NCBI GenBank assembly: GCA_949752795.1 | Contig: CATKHW010000386.1 | Location: 62,001-126,000 of the forward strand | DNA from: Hyperoodon ampullatus | Lineage: Eukaryota > Chordata > Mammalia > Artiodactyla > Ziphiidae | Direction of reading: 5' to 3' | DNA: 64,000 nucleotides | Part shown: positions 62,363 through 64,000 of the stretch, piece by piece | How positions within the stretch are numbered: position 1 is the stretch's first letter | Layout of the letters: each line of letters opens with the position of its first letter | Translations under genes and position numbers: made by a program | Notes under the pieces: generated by a model | Seen by the model: the letters and a program-made list of their open reading frames with translations, nothing else | Told to the model about the DNA's origin: nothing | Database searches by the model: none

Positions 62363-64000
62363 CTTGGCCAAAAAGGGCGTATGCGTTTTCTCCTGAATAT
62401 ATTCAGGAGAAAACGCATACGCCCTTTTTGGCCAAGCAAGCAAGCGGGCAATGCAAATCTGCACTACAAAGAAGTATCACTTCCCACCGGTCAAAAGGGA
62501 CATCCACAAAATGTGTAAGAACAAGAAAGGCAAGACAGGCCCTGGAGAACAGGGAGCCTTGTTATGCTGATGGGCGGGATGTAAATTGCCAACTGCCTCT
62601 CTGGAGGAGTGCATTCTGTTCCCTAAAACAAGTAAAGAACAGAGCTACAGAGCCAAGGGCACTACCAGTCTAGGGAATATACTTTGGGAAAACTGAAAAT
62701 CAATAAGACAGAGCCACCCCAAAATTTAGGGCTGCACTGCATACAAGGACCTCAACTTGGATACACCTTAAGTATCCCAGAAAATATAAACATGGTTCAA
62801 AAAATTGTGGTACTTACGTACGATGGAATATCCCTCAGCCATGAAATCAATGTCATAAGACCAGTAGCAGCAAAATGGCTGGATTCAGGTATGATGATTC
62901 TAAGTGAAATAAGTCACACAGAAAAAGAAACTTATCATAAGATATCACTTATGAAGATCCTGTAAACATGGCTACACTTGAACTGAGTTAGGAAAGAGAA
63001 CAGTGTCTCACATTTAGAAAACACTCTTATACCTACTTAAGGGGGAAGGAGAGGTGGGGTGATGCATAAAACCAGAGTTTGATATAAGCACAGGTACCGT
63101 TCCAAAAACCAACTATGGAATAGGCAAGACCTACACCGTCCTCAGTGAAAGGGACTCAAAACCCCATATTTCCCGCAGAGGAATATATCTGACTAGTAAG
63201 AATCTTAAAACCTATGTATTGATATGTCTCCATAAGGGAATCAAGTGTGTCTAGACTGGCATAAACATGGCAGCGAGAATCAGGTCAAACCCACTATAAA
63301 AAGGAATTTCAAAAACAAAACAAAAAAACTGGGAAATTCTTTACAATTCCTTCAGGGTCTCTGATGAAGGCTGGAATGACCCTATCTACAACGACAGCTG
63401 GATGTGGCATAAGGAGGGACACTTGGGACTGAGACGATTGGTGAGATTGGGTGAGCAAATGCAGACGCTTTAAAGCAATAATACATGGCACGCATTCCAT
63501 GGGTCCGAACTCTCCAGGTTGAAGGGAATATTACTACAGCTATAACATGTGCGGGAAACCTAGAGAACGGACACACTGTGAATACGAAAGGTTTCTAAAA
63601 CTCAACGAATAGTCCCACTCCTGGTGCTCCGGTTTGACTTTCCGTCTGCTTTACTATCAACCTCCCAACTTGGAGAGACAGCCACTTTAACCTCTTGGTT
63701 CGCACAGGTTGCCAATTTGGCAGAGGATGAAAGGGAAGAGGGAGAACCAATGAGAGAGTAGCTGTTAGGCATTTGGACGGGCACATATCACTGTAATTTC
63801 CCGGCAGGAAGAAGAATTAACCAAATTCTCAGCCACCCACCGGGAACCAGTATAGGTCCTGAACCAAAATTTTGGACTTGCGGTCAGCTCACCAAAAACG
63901 AGTTGAAAAATGGAGCTCAGGGGCACAGCAATTCACAAACTGGCCGAGTAATAAAGGACAACTATCGTCCAAAAATCTGTTGAGGGAAGGCAACGAGGCG
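62363..64000 (+). repeat. Monomer 36, partial at the window end (1,638 of 1,739 bp)
   Basis: The palindrome at 62363-62436 is perfect. The L1 part is about 62449-63328, with TATACTTTGGG and AAATGGCTGGATTC. The window ends 101 bp before the next palindrome would start, so the array continues beyond it. Confidence 0.95.

Larger units (their letters stand above)
1..64000 (+). repeat. Composite satellite array, ~1,739-bp unit, about 36.8 copies
   Basis: The same ~1.74-kb sequence recurs head to tail across the whole window, always in the same orientation. There is a partial copy at each end and 35 complete copies between. Each unit contains, in order, a 74-bp palindrome, a decayed L1 3' end and an unassigned ~773-bp segment. 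Copies differ mostly by single substitutions. Length differences are 1-2 bp up to 32.8 kb and absent after it. No insertion of another element interrupts the array. The L1 fragment and the mariner-like palindrome point to a placental mammal, probably a cetartiodactyl. A centromeric or heterochromatic location is possible but not shown: I found no CENP-B box in the common sequence. I cannot match the unit to a named satellite from memory. Confidence 0.98.
42955..64000 (+). repeat. Homogenised domain of the array
   Basis: From here to the window end every monomer carries the same set of replacements: ACCAAATTCTCAG for ACCAAAGTCTCAG, GTGTAAGAACAAG for GTGTAAAAACCAG, GCATTCTGTTCC for GCATTGTGTTCC, CTGCATACAAGG for CTGCTTACAAGG, GATGAAAGCTGG for GATGAAACCTGG, CATGTGCGGG for CATGTACGGG, TTCCGTCTGC for TTCCATCTGC and CCTCTTGG for CCTCCTGG. 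The last old-type marks are at about 42,775 (TTCCATCTGC) and 42,824 (CCTCCTGG). All monomers from 43,234 to 62,362 are exactly 1,739 bp. The pattern shows recent expansion or conversion from one founder. Confidence 0.9.

Noticed and set aside
1511..62436. Compensatory changes preserving palindrome pairing
   Set aside because: I compared all 36 copies. Mismatches are one-sided or at neighbouring non-paired positions (for example 6726, 34539 and 55407). None restores a lost pair, so there is no evidence for selection on the structure.
1..64000. CENP-B box in the satellite
   Set aside because: Checking each CGGG and CCCG site in the common monomer gave no match to the TTCG-n4-A-n2-CGGG spacing on either strand.
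1..64000. Identity with the cetacean common satellite (unit about 1.7 kb) or a named bovine satellite
   Set aside because: Only the unit length is similar to the cetacean one. I cannot recall a sequence match, and length alone does not establish identity.

Overview
The whole 64-kb window is one head-to-tail satellite array. A composite unit of about 1,739 bp is repeated roughly 36.8 times in one orientation. I find no host protein gene, tRNA, rRNA or CRISPR array, and no stretch that is not satellite. Using the first base of a 74-bp palindrome as monomer start, the palindromes begin at 1511, 3249, 4987, 6726, 8465, 10202, 11940, 13678, 15415, 17154, 18893, 20632, 22370, 24109, 25847, 27585, 29323, 31062 and 32800, then every 1,739 bp to 62363. 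Monomers are 1,737-1,739 bp up to 32.8 kb. After that, 17 consecutive palindrome-to-palindrome intervals are exactly 1,739 bp.

Each monomer has three parts, in this order. (1) A 74-bp inverted repeat with 37-bp arms and no spacer, starting with TTGGCCAAAAAG inside a single C. It resembles the miniature mariner elements I remember from ruminant genomes. (2) About 880 bp of a decayed LINE-1 3' end: the C-terminal part of ORF2, the ORF2 stop, a 3' UTR with a G-rich purine tract, and an A-rich tail. (3) About 773 bp that I cannot assign. The L1 3' end (wording such as GATATCACTTAT before the ORF2 stop and a purine tract followed by CCAGAGTTTGATAT) resembles the cetartiodactyl L1 3' end as I remember it. 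Together with the mariner-like palindrome this suggests a placental mammal, most likely a cetartiodactyl and perhaps a ruminant. Retained CpGs with scattered TG/CA variants fit methylated vertebrate satellite DNA.

The left part (1-19.3 kb) has a higher-order pattern. By L1-linked variants, the monomer types run a | b c a d e | b f c a d e'. A block of nearly six kilobases (about 2.92-8.87 kb) recurs at about 13.35-19.30 kb, and the second round holds one extra monomer (f). The middle (19.3-42.8 kb) is more heterogeneous, with small local sub-lineages at 25.8-31.1 kb and 32.8-36.3 kb. A sharp switch lies between 42,825 and 42,955. To its right all monomers share one new set of variants, which marks a recently homogenised domain, and it contains a very recent triplet at 51.9-57.1 kb.

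The many short open frames are by-products of this repetition. The 93-codon frame is part of the dead L1 ORF2, the 81-, 85-, 87- and 104-codon frames run into or across the palindrome, and the rest lie in the unassigned segment. The noteworthy biology is structural: an L1 plus mariner composite satellite, a cruciform-capable palindrome repeated every 1.74 kb, and a readable record of in-phase unequal exchange and homogenisation. Family names rest on memory of consensus sequences and were not searched.
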